Shown here: positions 36,722 through 47,908 of the stretch, one piece after another | Layout: each line of letters starts with the position of its first letter | Position numbering within the stretch: position 1 is the stretch's first letter | NCBI GenBank assembly: GCA_958510825.1 | Contig: OY294047.1 | Location: 43,484,006-43,548,005 of the forward strand | Direction: 5' to 3' | Source of the DNA: Brachypterus glaber | Taxonomy: Eukaryota > Arthropoda > Insecta > Coleoptera > Kateretidae | Length of the DNA stretch: 64,000 bases | Notes under the pieces: generated by a model | What the model saw: the letters and a program-made list of their open reading frames with translations, nothing else | Databases searched by the model: none | What the model was told of the DNA's origin: nothing | Made by a program: the position numbers and the translations under genes

Positions 36722-36945
36722 ACCGTCAAGTGAGGGTAACTTCTGACGGTGTGGGTGACTTCGGACACCCACACATAAAACCCTCTGAACCAAATCACGT
36801 GTGCACAAGGGTTATGTGTACAAGTTGTGAAGTTCAATTTTACAATTTGTGCATACAACCCCATAACATGTGCACACGTGCTTTGCGTCAGAGGGCCTTG
36901 CGAAAAAGTGTCCGAAGTCACCAACACTGTCCAAAGTCATTTTTG
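36722..36945. repeat. Palindromic element (GGTGACTTCGGACAC)
   Basis: GGTGACTTCGGACAC at 36752 and GTGTCCGAAGTCACC at 36908, with CCCTCTG / CAGAGGG inside. The centre is rich in CACGTGTGCAC-type palindromes. Confidence 0.65.
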
Positions 36946-36954
36946 AAACATTCT

Positions 36955-37062
36955 TTTACATAAATTCATGAATTATGCATAGTCCAGAATAGTAAATTTA
37001 CTATTCTGTACTATGTAAATTCATGTATTTTTACAATATTTTACATGCAATTTTTACAGTGT
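36955..37062 (-). repeat. GTAAAATAAT-repeat element, end fragment
   Basis: Reverse complement of the start of the elements at 2038 and 63749: AGTAAATTTACT, then ACATGCAATTTTTACAGTG. Confidence 0.75.
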
Positions 37063-37290
37063 AATGATAGTTATCATTACTTTGAGACAATTTGGATCAA
37101 ATTTCAGGGCGTCCCAAGAAATATATTTTTTAAGGACCAGCCTAATATACCGTGTAAACTTGAACTGCAATTAAATATAGTTCTGAAGCGTCGAAACTTA
37201 TCATGTAGGTTTACCTCGAGGTTGGAACAGCAATTAAGTCAACTATACTAGAGGTGTGTAAAGTAAAATAAGTTTTCCTCAAAGTTGTAT

Positions 37291-37311
37291 ATATATATAT
37301 ATATATATAAT
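37291..37311. repeat. Short (TA)n tract
   Basis: About ten TA units. Confidence 0.9.
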
Positions 37312-38099
37312 ATACATTTTCACCATAAACTTATAGGTGGATTAAAATTTTTAACTTAAAATGGACGAGGTTAATTGAAAATTGTTCTTTATCAACAATT
37401 GTTGTGACAACGTTGCCGGAATGAAAAAACTATTGGTTGTTGCAAAGTAGTGTAGGACTGGGTAGCTCAAGACCGGTGAGATTTGTAATATGTGATGCCA
37501 TTTTGGATCCGCCATGTTGATTTTTTATTTGTTACTAATAGATTCAATACAGCGACCTAAAAAACTATCGGATAATAATTTTCAACAAAATACATTAAAC
37601 TTTTTAAAATTTTGATACCATTTTGGACCTACTATATACATTTTTACCACTAAATTCGGTCAAAAACCCCTATATAAAAATTTTCATAAAAATAGTACTG
37701 AAAACTTACGTTTGCTTTAAAAATGACTTTCCTGACCACAACACAAAAATAGTACTAACAATTTTTTTTGTCAGATTTGGATTTAAGTGAAAAATTAAGT
37801 AGGTAAGAACATTTGTAAAAGAGTTGGCGCTCAAAATGGTAATTTTTGTAAACTAATGTTATTGTAATTAATATGGCGATCCATCGCTAGGCGTTTATTT
37901 TAATAATTTAAAAATACATTTATTTTTATTATTTTTGACAATAAGAAAAAAATAAATCCCATGATTCTGATTTCTTAATTATTTAATTTTTTTAATAAAA
38001 ATAGAAAATTAATACTCGCGAAAAAGAATTGTAAAGAATGATACCCTTAATTAAAATGTATAATGGTTTTATGTCATAACGGCATTCAGAAAGTCTAAA
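37312..38099. other. No feature seen
   Basis: AT-rich non-coding sequence without recognisable repeats. Confidence 0.4.
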
Positions 38100-38295
38100 G
38101 TACAGCTGACAAAGAGACTAAAGGGTCATTATCAAATATGGTTAAACAAAAATGCAAAATATAAGGTAGTTTTTTGAAATTTTATTGGTTTTATGAAAGA
38201 GTAAAAAAAACATCCTTAGACTAATATGTATTTAAACCCTTTAGCAAACCGCAGCATAAATAAAAAAGTAACAAACAATTGTTGCAAATATAAAT

Positions 38296-38823
38296 AATAG
38301 TATATTAAAGTACTAGTTCCATAACATACGTTTTTAGCGCACGAGTACAAGTTTATAAAACGAGCCACTTGCGGCGAGTTTTCTAAAGTACTAGTGTGCT
38401 AAAAACATGTTATGAAACGAGTGCTTTATACAATTTTTTCTATTTTGCTCTAAAATAAAAAAAACTTACATTTAAATTGATGACTGATTTAGTGATTTTT
38501 GTTTTGGGTTGGCATTACAGTTTACACCATGTTTAAAATTCCAAGAACAAATTATATTTTGATATATTTTATAGTCATCTCTCCTCTTTTTCACTGCAAT
38601 TAACCAAGACACAATTTCAACACCGTAAAAAATAACCTAAACACAAAATTTTGTAGAAAATTAAACTTTAAAGTGACATTGACATTTGCCCAGAAAACTT
38701 CAAGCGATAGGCTTTTCTCTGTTGCCAACCCAAAAGAAGAAAAAGTAGAGACCTCGGTAGAGACCTCTTATGGGCCTATAAGAACACGCAAAATGCGTGT
38801 AGAGTTGCAAAATAGAAAAACAT
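38296..38823. mobile_element. Dispersed 0.5-kb repeat, copy 3, inserted in a foldback
   Basis: Runs from TAGTATATTAAAGTACTAG to GCAAAATAGAAAAA. The other arm of the enclosing foldback (38100-39645) lacks it, which defines it as an insertion. Confidence 0.75.
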
Positions 38824-39202
38824 GATAACAGAGAACACGATTTATGTTTGACCAGTGCAATTTTTTAGTGAATGATAGAATTTTACACACCTCTATATTT
38901 TAAGAGACTCACTGTTCAACGATCAGATTGCAACTAGCGTCTTCCAGATCAGTTTGCCATATAAACCCAAAAGAAGAAAAAGTAGAGACCTCGGTAGAGA
39001 CCTCTTATGGGCCTATAAGAACACGCAAAATGCGTGTAGAGTTGCAAAATAGAAAAACATGATAACAGAGAACACGATTTATGTTTGACCAGTGCAATTT
39101 TTTAGTGAATGATAGAATTTTACACACCTCTATATTTTAAGAGACTCACTGTTCAACGATCAGATTGCAACTAGCGTCTTCCAGATCAGTTTGCCATATA
39201 AA
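38729..39202. repeat. 237-bp tandem duplication, two identical copies
   Basis: CAAAAGAAGAAAAAGTAGAG starts at 38731 and again at 38968. The two copies look base-for-base identical over about 235 bp. Confidence 0.85.
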
Positions 39203-39860
39203 TTCAAATGAAGCACTCTATGTGTTCTTCTTTTTAACTAAAATCATATTTGTCACGGATTATATGAAACATGTTGTAACATCCTTTTTGGTGATAATTA
39301 AACACATAGAGCGCTTCATTTGTATGTATATGGCAAACTTATCTGGAAGACTCTAGTTGTAGTGAGTGTCTTCAAATTTAGAGGTGAGTAAAATTCATCA
39401 TTCACTATAAAATTGAATAAGTCAGACAAAAATCGTGTTCTCCGTTGCTTATTAAATAAATTTTATATTTTCAACAATTTTTTGTTACTTATTTATTTAG
39501 GGTTTAAATACATATTAGTCTAAGAATGCTTTTTTACTCTTTCACAAAAGCAATAAAATCCAAACAACTACCTTCATATTTTTCATTTTTATTTAACCAT
39601 ATTTGATAATGACCCTAAAAACCTTTTTGATGACAGAACTGGAGAAGCTATTCATCAACGCTTTAAGGCAATAAGTCTCGATTCTTAGGGTATACGCGGG
39701 TAATATAAAATATGGGCGTTATTTTTATTTCCAGATGTTTATTTTTGATGTTAACTTTGTGACAATTTTAAGAGCAAAATCGACTACCAATGCATTTTTC
39801 TTAAAAAAGAAAGTATATCCTTTAAATGGTTTCTTAAATATGAATGAATGAATGAATGAA

Positions 39861-40262
39861 CAGCGCGGTCCAACTAAGTTAAAATTTCTTTAAAAAAATC
39901 AAACAACTTTTGAAAAATGATTGATTTTATGACGCAAAGACTAATTTTAATTGAAATAAATAAAAATGTACACAAAATATATTAAAAAATCGATTTTTTT
40001 GCAAAAAAAATTGAAAAATCAAAAAATGTGTTTAAAAAATAAAAAAATAAATGATCAAATACAAAAATTGTATATGCTTTTTAATGATGTATCACATGAA
40101 ACCCCTTTTCATTAAAAAAAATCTTCTTCATGCCCACCTGCCCACATGTTAAGAGTTATCAAATATATGGGAAGATAGTTTAAGTTGTCTTAATTAATTT
40201 GAAGTCAATATCTCAGCTCGTTCCAAACTTAAGAGGGGAGGTGAGTTTTGGACCGCATTGTA
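39861..40262. mobile_element. GCGGTCCAAAAGTCACC family, copy 2 (internally deleted)
   Basis: Left end CAGCGCGGTCCAA, right end TTTTGGACCGCATTG. It lacks most of the left arm; the inner block AATGATGTATCACATGAAACC matches copy 1. Confidence 0.7.
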
Positions 40263-40340
40263 TAATTATGAGTATATAATTATGAGTATATGAGTTTTAA
40301 AGAGTTTTAACTCTTGCACATTTGTAAATTTTGGCTCTTT

Positions 40341-40750
40341 CCTAGTAACAATTTTTGTCAAGTCTTGAGCAAGTCTGGCTCGAGATACTTGATCAAGTAA
40401 CTGCATTCAGATTCGTCAAGATTCTTGGACAAGTCTTGAGCAAGAATGTAGCAAGAAAAATTGGCAAGAAATCGAAAAGCGATCTATCATGATCAAATCG
40501 TACTTGTTAGAGTAGGTCAAGATTCTTGACCAAGAATCTTGTCAAATTGCTTGTCAAATTGCTTGCTAAAGACTTGAAGAACAGACTAAGTATTGCTAAA
40601 CGCTCTGCTTTCAGAATCTTGCTAAAGTATTGCCCAAGTCTGGATACAGAATCTTGATTAATTCTCTTGCTCGAGAATTGTCCAATTCTTTACAAAGAAC
40701 TTTGTCAAGTACTCTGGTCAAAAAACTTGTCCAAGTTCAGTGTTACTAGG
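40341..40750. mobile_element. TIR element built on CTTGAGCAAG motifs
   Basis: Ends CCTAGTAACA / TGTTACTAGG. The interior repeats CAAGTCTTGAGCAAG, TTGTCAAG and CAAGATTCTTG-like short palindromes at least a dozen times in both orientations. Non-coding, 410 bp. Confidence 0.75.
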
Positions 40751-41084
40751 GTTAATACATACATGGCTATAACTTTCTTACAATCAAATACCCAACGCCA
40801 AAATATTACATATTCAAACATTACATCCATACAGTTTACCGGCTTGAATTTAATTTATTGAAAGCTATAAAAACTATAAGGAAAATGCAATTCTTTCTGA
40901 TTCATTTACTCAGATTATGACGGCTGAGTATATATGAATTGACTAGACTCCATACAGACGTTGCTAGCTATTTCAATGTAATAGCACTTGATTATCGACA
41001 ATATGTCCGACATATGATGTCGGATAGTATGCAGGGATAAGAGATATCAATAATTGTGTTACAAATATTGCACTGTTGAATTAG

Positions 41085-41530
41085 ATAAACAAGCTGTGAA
41101 GGTATATTGCATTTTTCAAAATATATACTTAAAAAAAATTGCCAAAAAATAATTTCAACAATTTTTTTAATTAATTAAAACTCTTTTTTTTGAAAAAAGA
41201 AAAATTTTTTTTTTTTCAAAAAAAAAACTTGAATTGAAAAGTTTTTTTTTGAAAAGTTTAGCCCCTCATAACTTTTTTGTTTTTGGGGGGATTATTTTCA
41301 AAAACAATAGGAATCTTTCTCTCATAGAACTTGATTTTTCCTGAAAATTTCGAGTTGATCGGATAAATCGTTCTTGAGTTATCATATCCACAGACGGACG
41401 GACGGACGGACGGACGGACGGATATTTTCAAAGTCCTTATGTTTTCATGAAACAAATTTGTTTAAAATAATTTTTTGTATAATACTAGCGCTATAGCGCT
41501 TGCGCTGTGAATAGTATAATAAGAGCATAA
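41085..41530 (-). mobile_element. Tetranucleotide-bearing element, copy 2
   Basis: Reverse-orientation copy of 20765-21540, with a (GGAC)7 tract at 41393-41422, CCCCTCATAACTTTTTTG, and TTATTATACTATTCACAGCG at its start (minus strand, 41530). Confidence 0.7.
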
Positions 41531-41649
41531 TTGTAGTAAGTTAAAAGACCCGAAAATTTAGCTCCAAAAGACAAAAAAATCTGATTCTCTAGATAAAAGT
41601 AAATGTATATACCGTTCTAAGCAAGTAGGTCGTATCTGACAATTTAAGT

Positions 41650-42150
41650 TTTTACTTCTTTGCACCCAAGCCCGGCCTTTGGATTTCGGCGCCCTGAAGC
41701 AAGCCTTGAAGTTGGTGCCTCTAGCAAAAAAAAAACACGCTAAAAAGCAAAAGAAAAAAGCTTTATCCCTGACGGTTATGCCAAAACTTCGCGCCTTAGC
41801 AAAAAAAAGTTTTGTCTCTGACGCTTCTACCAATACTTGAAAAAAACTTTGTCCCTGACGGTTTCTACCAAGGCTGGGAGCCCCTAACAAAAAAAGACTG
41901 TTTCTACCAAGCCCCTAACAAAAAAAACTTTATCCCTGTCGTTTCTACCAAAACTTGGCGCCCCTCGCAAAAAAAACGCCCTAAAAAAAGCTTTGTTCCC
42001 GAAGCTTTGTCCCTAAAGCTTTGTCTATGACGATTTCTACCAAAAAAAAACCCAAATTTTTGATGACTGAAAGAAAAAAAAAAGCGCGGGCTAAAAAAAC
42101 GCCCACGACGGTGCCCCTCTAGGCTCGCGCCCTGAAGCAGGGGGTCCACT
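41650..42150 (-). repeat. Degenerate minisatellite
   Basis: Irregular repeats of GCCCC(T/A)AGCAAAAAAAA, CTTTGTCCCTGACGGTTTCT and ACCAAAACTTGGC about 50-70 bp apart, flanked by GCGCCCTGAAGCA at about 41688 and 42128. Long minus-strand frames here are repeat artefacts. Confidence 0.7.
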
Positions 42151-42836
42151 TTAACCCTTTTGCTACGAAAAAAGGCATATATTACATTTTGAGACAGATT
42201 GTTATACCTGCAAAGTTGTCGCCGTAACAAAAATGCAGATATAAATACCAGTTTTCCATATAAAACAGGTGCTTATACTTTAAAGAACAATATTGGCACC
42301 AAACTATTTGTAAATTTACAAGTTTTCGTTAATTAGGTGCCTAATTATGAAACACATTAAATACCTATGTAATAATACTTTTTACGTCAATCAAAACTTG
42401 GTAGTACAATTATATTAAAATGTTTCCATTTTACTTTTCAAAGCGAGTCTTATTAAAGTTTTAAAGATCTGATAGCAGAAAGTTCCTGCCAGAAACACTG
42501 ATTTTAAAGCATAAATAAAAGCAAAGTAGCCATTTCACGGAAATATTTGTCTTTTAGAGACCGAGACTGCGAATAGTTTGATATTTTATATAAAGGCTCC
42601 TGGACATTTTTCTTACAAATATCGATGAAATTTTAATACGCTAGAGTATAACAAAACTGAGATGTCGCAACCTTGGATGATCAATAGTTTGAGAGCAATT
42701 ACTATTAATAGTTAGGTCTACCGTGTCGATACGTTAGGCAACATAAATTTGTGTCCTCAATACCAACCCAAAAAAAAACCCTAAAAATGTTATCACAGTA
42801 CAAAAAAGATGTGCATATTTGTACTTAATTATTAAA
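42151..42836. other. No feature seen
   Basis: AT-rich, no open frame of note, between the minisatellite and the hammerhead-bearing array. Confidence 0.4.
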
Positions 42837-43022
42837 TCTCCTAGTCTGGAGACTTTGAATGGTAGCAAGTTGAAGACTTGTGTGTCTGAAGCTCATAGTA
42901 CCACTAACGTGTGGTTAGACGTAGAATTAATAAGGACAGAAATTTTTAATTTTAAACAATATTATAAAAATATTAATTTATTATTCCATCAATCTACTTT
43001 TTAATCATAGTACAGAGTGATA

Positions 43023-43067
43023 TTAGTAGACTGACAGTTTCGGGCTGCTGGTCCTCTTCAGTACCAA
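43023..43067 (-). ncRNA. Candidate type I hammerhead ribozyme, copy 1
   Basis: Read 5' to 3' on the minus strand: stem I UUGGUA (43067-43062); core CUGAAGA (43061-43055), matching CUGANGA; a 13-nt stem-loop II (43054-43042) with outer GG/CC pairs, one mismatch and a C-G pair; GAAA (43041-43038); stem III ACU/AGU closed by a GUC loop; cleavage base C (43029); and UACUAA (43028-43023), pairing with UUGGUA over six pairs including one G-U. All invariant catalytic nucleotides are present. A minimal 3-bp stem III is typical of hammerheads in Penelope-like elements. Stem II is weak. No folding program was run. Confidence 0.65.
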
Positions 43068-43538
43068 GAGTCAACTCTGCACGCTGATTAAGAAAACGTT
43101 TTTAGACTTTATTCGCAAAAGGAATATAGCCATTAGATTGATGTAGACTTGTGCGCCATCTATTGCTAGATGTAGACAACTACTCATACCTCTCCTAGTC
43201 TGAAGGCTTTGAACGGTAGCAAGTTGAAGACTTGTGTGTCTCAAGCTCATAGTACCACTAACGTGTGGTTAGACGTAGAATTATTAAGGACAGAAATTTT
43301 TAATTTTAAAGAATATTATAAAAATATTAATTGATTATTCCATCAATCTAATCTAATCTAATCATAGTACAGAGTGATAGTAGTAGCAAGTTGAAGACTT
43401 GTGAGTCTCAAGCTCATAGTACCACTAACGTGTGGTTAGACGTAGAATTATTAAGGACAGAAATGTTTAATTTTAAAGAATATAAAAATATTAATTGATT
43501 ATTCCATCAATCTAATCTAATCATAGTACAGAGTGATA

Positions 43539-43583
43539 TTAGTAGACTGACAGTTTCGGGCTGCTGGTCCTCTTCAGTACCAA
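43539..43583 (-). ncRNA. Candidate type I hammerhead ribozyme, copy 2
   Basis: Identical over all 45 nt to the copy 516 bp upstream (43023-43067), with the same stems, core and predicted cleavage after the C at 43545 (minus strand). It lies in repeat unit C. Confidence 0.65.
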
Positions 43584-43821
43584 GAGTCAATTCTGAACGC
43601 TGATTGATAAAACGTTTTTAGACTTTATTCGCAAAAGGAATATAGTCATTAGATTGATGTAGTCTTGTGCGCCATCTATTGCTAGATGTAGACAACTACG
43701 CATACCTCTCCTAGTCTGGAGACTTTGAATGGTAGCAAGTTGATTGATGGAATAATAAATTAATATTTTTATAATTTTGTTTAAAATAAAAAATTTCTGT
43801 CCTTAATAATAATTATACTTT

Positions 43822-43942
<121 letters not shown>

Positions 43943-44779
43943 TTAGAGAACTTCTCTCTTATCTAATCTAAATATAGCGGTGACCATTAAAAAAATTCTT
44001 TAATGCAATTTGTGCTGTACAAAGGTATAAACCCGCTGGTGCTATAAATTATACAGGATTGAATAGCCAGTAAAAATACAAATGCGATTTTTTATATCTT
44101 TTCACACGTTTGTATCAGAAACTATAAATTTGGTAGACTCCTTTATATTAATTGAAGCAGTTTCTCTGCAAAATTGTATATGCATTAAAACTAATCAGTA
44201 ACCAAAAATTATTAAAAACAACGAAATTCGCCGAAGGACATTTTTGTCATGAAATGGGCGAGGTTCTTTCTTGAGTTAAGTACTTTACGACCATATTTTA
44301 ATAAGATAATATTATGTTATTTTATGTGATATTTTAACATCTATGCCAAATCTTTTTGACTAAAAATTTCAGTAAAACAAATTTCAGTAAAATTATTCCA
44401 AAAACTGAAATATGAAAGTATCCTTTTTGTTCGTACTTTCGAAAAGTTAGATGATAACTCTCATATTTTAACGAAATCTTACTACTATTCCTGGAATAAT
44501 TTTACCAGATTAGTTAAAATATGGCTTTATACAACAGTGGATCCAGAATTTTCATGGGCTAATATCTCGGTTTTTAATAGTGGGACCGACACTATATTAT
44601 TATGGGTTTATACCACATATTTATACCACATATTTGTGTTATATTTGTTTATATTTATTTATAAATATGTGGTTTATACTGATATCAACACAAACATTCA
44701 CACGCAAGCAGAACACGAATCAAAGTAGCACAAAAAATTTAGTTATGCAGCGCCACCTCGGCAAAAATTTGCGGACAAA

Positions 44780-45101
44780 AATTCACAAAAAAACTTAAAA
44801 AATCGCATTATTAGCACAAAAAATTAAAAAATCAAAACCTAAAAAAATTGTTTAAAAAATAAATAATAAAAAATATACAATCCAATAGAGAATTTTATTT
44901 GCTTTAAAATGATGTATCACACACCCTTTCCATTTAAAAGAATGTCCCCCCATGCCCCTGTCCACATTTTACGAGCTGAAAGTATCAAATATATGCTAAA
45001 ACTTAGCTTAAGTGTCTTAAGATTTCTAAATTTGAGGTCCATATCTCAACTAGTTCAAAAGTTAAGAGGGAAGGGACGATGACTTTTGGACCGCTCTGTA
45101 A
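44780..45101. mobile_element. GCGGTCCAAAAGTCACC family, copy 3 (right half)
   Basis: AATGATGTATCACACACC, CCCCCATGCCCCTGTCCACA, and the right end GACTTTTGGACCGCTCTGTA. The left arm is missing. Confidence 0.7.
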
Positions 45102-46515
45102 GTACACACATGTCTGGGTTAATGGCAGTATAAACCTTATAATATTAATATGATGTGGGTCCCATAACTTATAACCACGATATAACCATGGATAGATTTC
45201 TGGATTCGCCTTTGGGCTTATACACTAGATAAATAAAAGGCTGAAAGAGTGGATTTAAAGGTAAATTTATAGAGAAAAAAGGAAAAATCACCTATTTTAT
45301 GGAGTAGGTACTCAATTTAAATTAGTAAGTTTTATAGACTAGTTTTATGTATGACGCTTTTGAAAATAAATGCACCATATGAAATTTATGAGTGGATGGT
45401 GTTATACAACAGGTAACAAGTAAAGGACGCCTTGGTGTTAACCCTAGATCGGTACCCAAAGCAGGTACACTCGCTTGTGTAACTCTGTCTGCCACTGTAT
45501 CTGTTACATTCTACTCAAGCACCATATTTCAAAGGTCTCTATTTTTCCTATTTTCCATTCCTATTATTTGCAACCGTATAGAGAGGTACTAACTTGCGAA
45601 GTTCAGCAAGCTGCTCTTCCACTTAACCCTAAACTATATTAAGTTACTAAATAACTAAACTTATATTAAAAAAAAATTATCATACAGACCAAGGTCTTTA
45701 CGAGACTTTTCCTGTAATATCTGATGGGCACAATAAGATATTTTTGTGCTATTCTTTACCTAATATAATAATATGCATCGTAGTAAATTCAAAGTTATAA
45801 TTTAAACCTCCAAAACCCGCACCCTTTTTCCGACGTTAGTACTCGCACTAAGCCTCTCACATGCATTAAGCAAAAAAATGTTTTTTTAATATTATGTATA
45901 AAATAAGGGTTGAAGTCAATAAAACTCTAATTTTTAAAAAATTTATATTGTTTATTACCAAAGAAAAAACTTTATTTTAATTAAAAATCATTTATAGTTT
46001 TGATAACACATAAAACGAAATAAAAATTCTAAACTAAGAAAAAATCTAAACTAGAAGAAAAAATTCAACAATTTTTTTTTTATAAACAAAAATCAAATTT
46101 AATATTTTAAATAAAAAAATATTATTTAGTTAATTGGTTTTGAAAAATGTTGACACATGTTGTTGCATAATTTAAGCATATATCGTCGCCTTGCATACAA
46201 AGAGGCGTATTTCAAAAATTTGTATTTTACAGGAAAAACATTTTAGTTAAGTTTCCCAGTTTTTCAAAAAATTAAAAATATTTGAGCTAAGCCCCATTGC
46301 ATTCAAGGCGCTGGTATATGAGTTTTATAGATACAAAGGACTAATATAACAGCTTAACTGACTTAATTTCGTGGCATTCCAGAAACGGCCAAAGATTATT
46401 TGTTAACGTTAGCCCTCAACCTTAAAAATTGCGACTCCTGCATCTATCTACCTTAGTTTAGTAAGTAATTTAACTATACTTGACTCTATTTAACCCAATG
46501 GGTTAATAACCCATT
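45102..46515. other. No gene seen
   Basis: AT-rich. A 66-codon plus frame at 45392 is unrecognised. The sequence at 45130-45210 shows weak inverted similarity to 44530-44620, perhaps an older element enclosing 44780-45101. Confidence 0.4.
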
Positions 46516-46727
46516 CATGTAAAGGTGTGTAAATAAATTTAATTTATTGTAAAAGTGTGTAAACGACTGGTAACCTTTTGTAAAGCGCTGTAAAATAATT
46601 TAAAATTACACAATATTAGAACATGTAAAGGTGTGTAAATAAATTGAATTTATTGTAAAAGTGTGTAAACGACTGGTAACCTTTTGTAAAGCGCTGTAAA
46701 ATAATTTAAAATTACACAATATTAGAA
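46516..46727. repeat. 106-bp tandem duplication with GTGTAAA motifs
   Basis: CATGTAAAGGTGTGTAAATAA begins at 46516 and again at 46622, and the two units differ at only a few bases. Flanking TTTACACTGATTTACACC and TTTTTACAGTGTAC resemble the GTAAAATAAT-repeat family. Confidence 0.8.
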
Positions 46728-46964
46728 CATTACGTAATGTAAAATAACATAGATTTACACTGATTTACACCTATTATCATTACGACTATGTAATTTATTT
46801 ACAGAAAATAACGTGTCGGTTCATATTATCTTACATATTACTTCAATGGAAAACTTCACGAATCGGTCTATGGCAACCGATTACATTTTTTACAGTGTAC
46901 GCGTACGGAATATGCCAATCCAAACTTGTATCTCAAGAATATACTATTTTCTACGATGTACGCA

Positions 46965-47645
46965 AATATACACTTTTCAAACACAGAATAAATCCATTCT
47001 AGCTCTAGATACGGTATGAATATTCCGTATCAAGTGTTAGAATGAGCACATGTAGTGCCATCTCTTGTTTATAAAAGTACAGAAAACTGTAACAAAATTA
47101 GCAAAAATATATATATTACCATGAAATATTGAATAATTTAATGCAATTTAAAGTTTTGCGTTAAAATTACATAAAGTTTATTAGTTTTTCTTAATATTTG
47201 GCTAGTTTCTTTATCAATTTAGTTCAAAAAATTAAAACTGCTCCATCTATTGTTAAATATTTAAACCTGATATCTGTCACAACAATCTGATATAACCTTC
47301 AATTTTTGCATTATAATTTGTAAATATGTGCTAAAATTAAATAAAAGCTATTTTAAGTACTGATTTGATAAAATTATTAAATAACATTAATTGCTTTATT
47401 TAAATATATGTGTTTTGTTGCATTTACAATGTCGAGTCACAAAAAAACATTATTTTTAGCCTTGTCCGCAGTGGAAAGCCATACAGTGTTTCATATTTGC
47501 AGTCGAAAAAAGTATAGTCTACAACACGTATGGAATAGTCATTCCGCACTCGCGGGACCGTCATACTCGCCTACCGGCTCGTATGACAAACTTTCCGCCC
47601 GCGCGGAATATTGTCTTTTCCATACTAGTTATAGAATATACTATT
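46965..47645. mobile_element. 0.63-kb repeat, second copy
   Basis: Matches 30480-31105 throughout, with about 50 extra GC-rich bases (about 47565-47615, TCGCGGGACCGTCATACTCG...) near the right end. The open frame at 47408-47755 is unlike that of the first copy downstream, so it is not accepted as a gene. Confidence 0.75.
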
Positions 47646-47908
47646 CTCGAAGAGCAATACCGAGACGCGTCGCGACGCGTGGGATCGTTCAATTGATAAA
47701 TTCGTGGGGTGCGTCAGGGTTTTGCGTTAGGCAAATTGCGTATACAAGTGCATAACATCATCCATGTTATCCCTCATATTCTCCCCCTTACTGAATAAAA
47801 TTGCTTAACCATGTCGATGCGGAAATATTAGAAATTGAGAGAAAAATGAAACAACAAAAACCATTTGCAGACCACGACCAAATCGATAAAGAATTTAATT
47901 GATGATAC

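Larger units (their letters stand above)
38100..39645. mobile_element. Foldback element with nested insertion and duplicated arm
   Basis: Outer arms ATCAAATATGGTTAAACAAA (38130) and the reverse complement at 39585-39605. Inner arms carry GATTGCAACTAGCGTCTTCC and AGTGAATGATAGAATTTTAC versus inverted copies at 39340-39410. The left arm is split by a 0.5-kb repeat and its inner part is tandemly duplicated. Confidence 0.75.
42837..43817 (-). repeat. Tandem plus inverted ~356-bp repeat array
   Basis: Unit A (42837-43192) is followed by B (43193-43382, internally truncated), C (43383-43706, missing its first ~26 bp) and the start of D (43707-43742), then an inverted segment (43741-43817). Shared landmarks are CTCCTAGTCTGGAGACTTTG, GTACCACTAACGTGTGGTTAG and CATCTATTGCTAGATGTAG. 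Units A and C each contain a hammerhead-like sequence on the minus strand. This layout resembles the repeated pseudo-LTRs of Penelope-like elements. Confidence 0.75.

Noticed and set aside
41558..42230. Two minus-strand frames rich in Phe/Lys/Gly
   Set aside because: Products of the minisatellite; no non-repeated domain.
44530..45215. Possible TIR element enclosing the GCGGTCC copy 3
   Set aside because: Inverted similarity (GTGGGACC / GGTCCCA, TGGATCCAGAA-like ends) is too weak and patchy to define an element.
47408..47755. 115-codon frame in the 0.63-kb repeat
   Set aside because: The other copy (30903-31196) diverges in frame after the shared part, so there is no sign of protein-level conservation.
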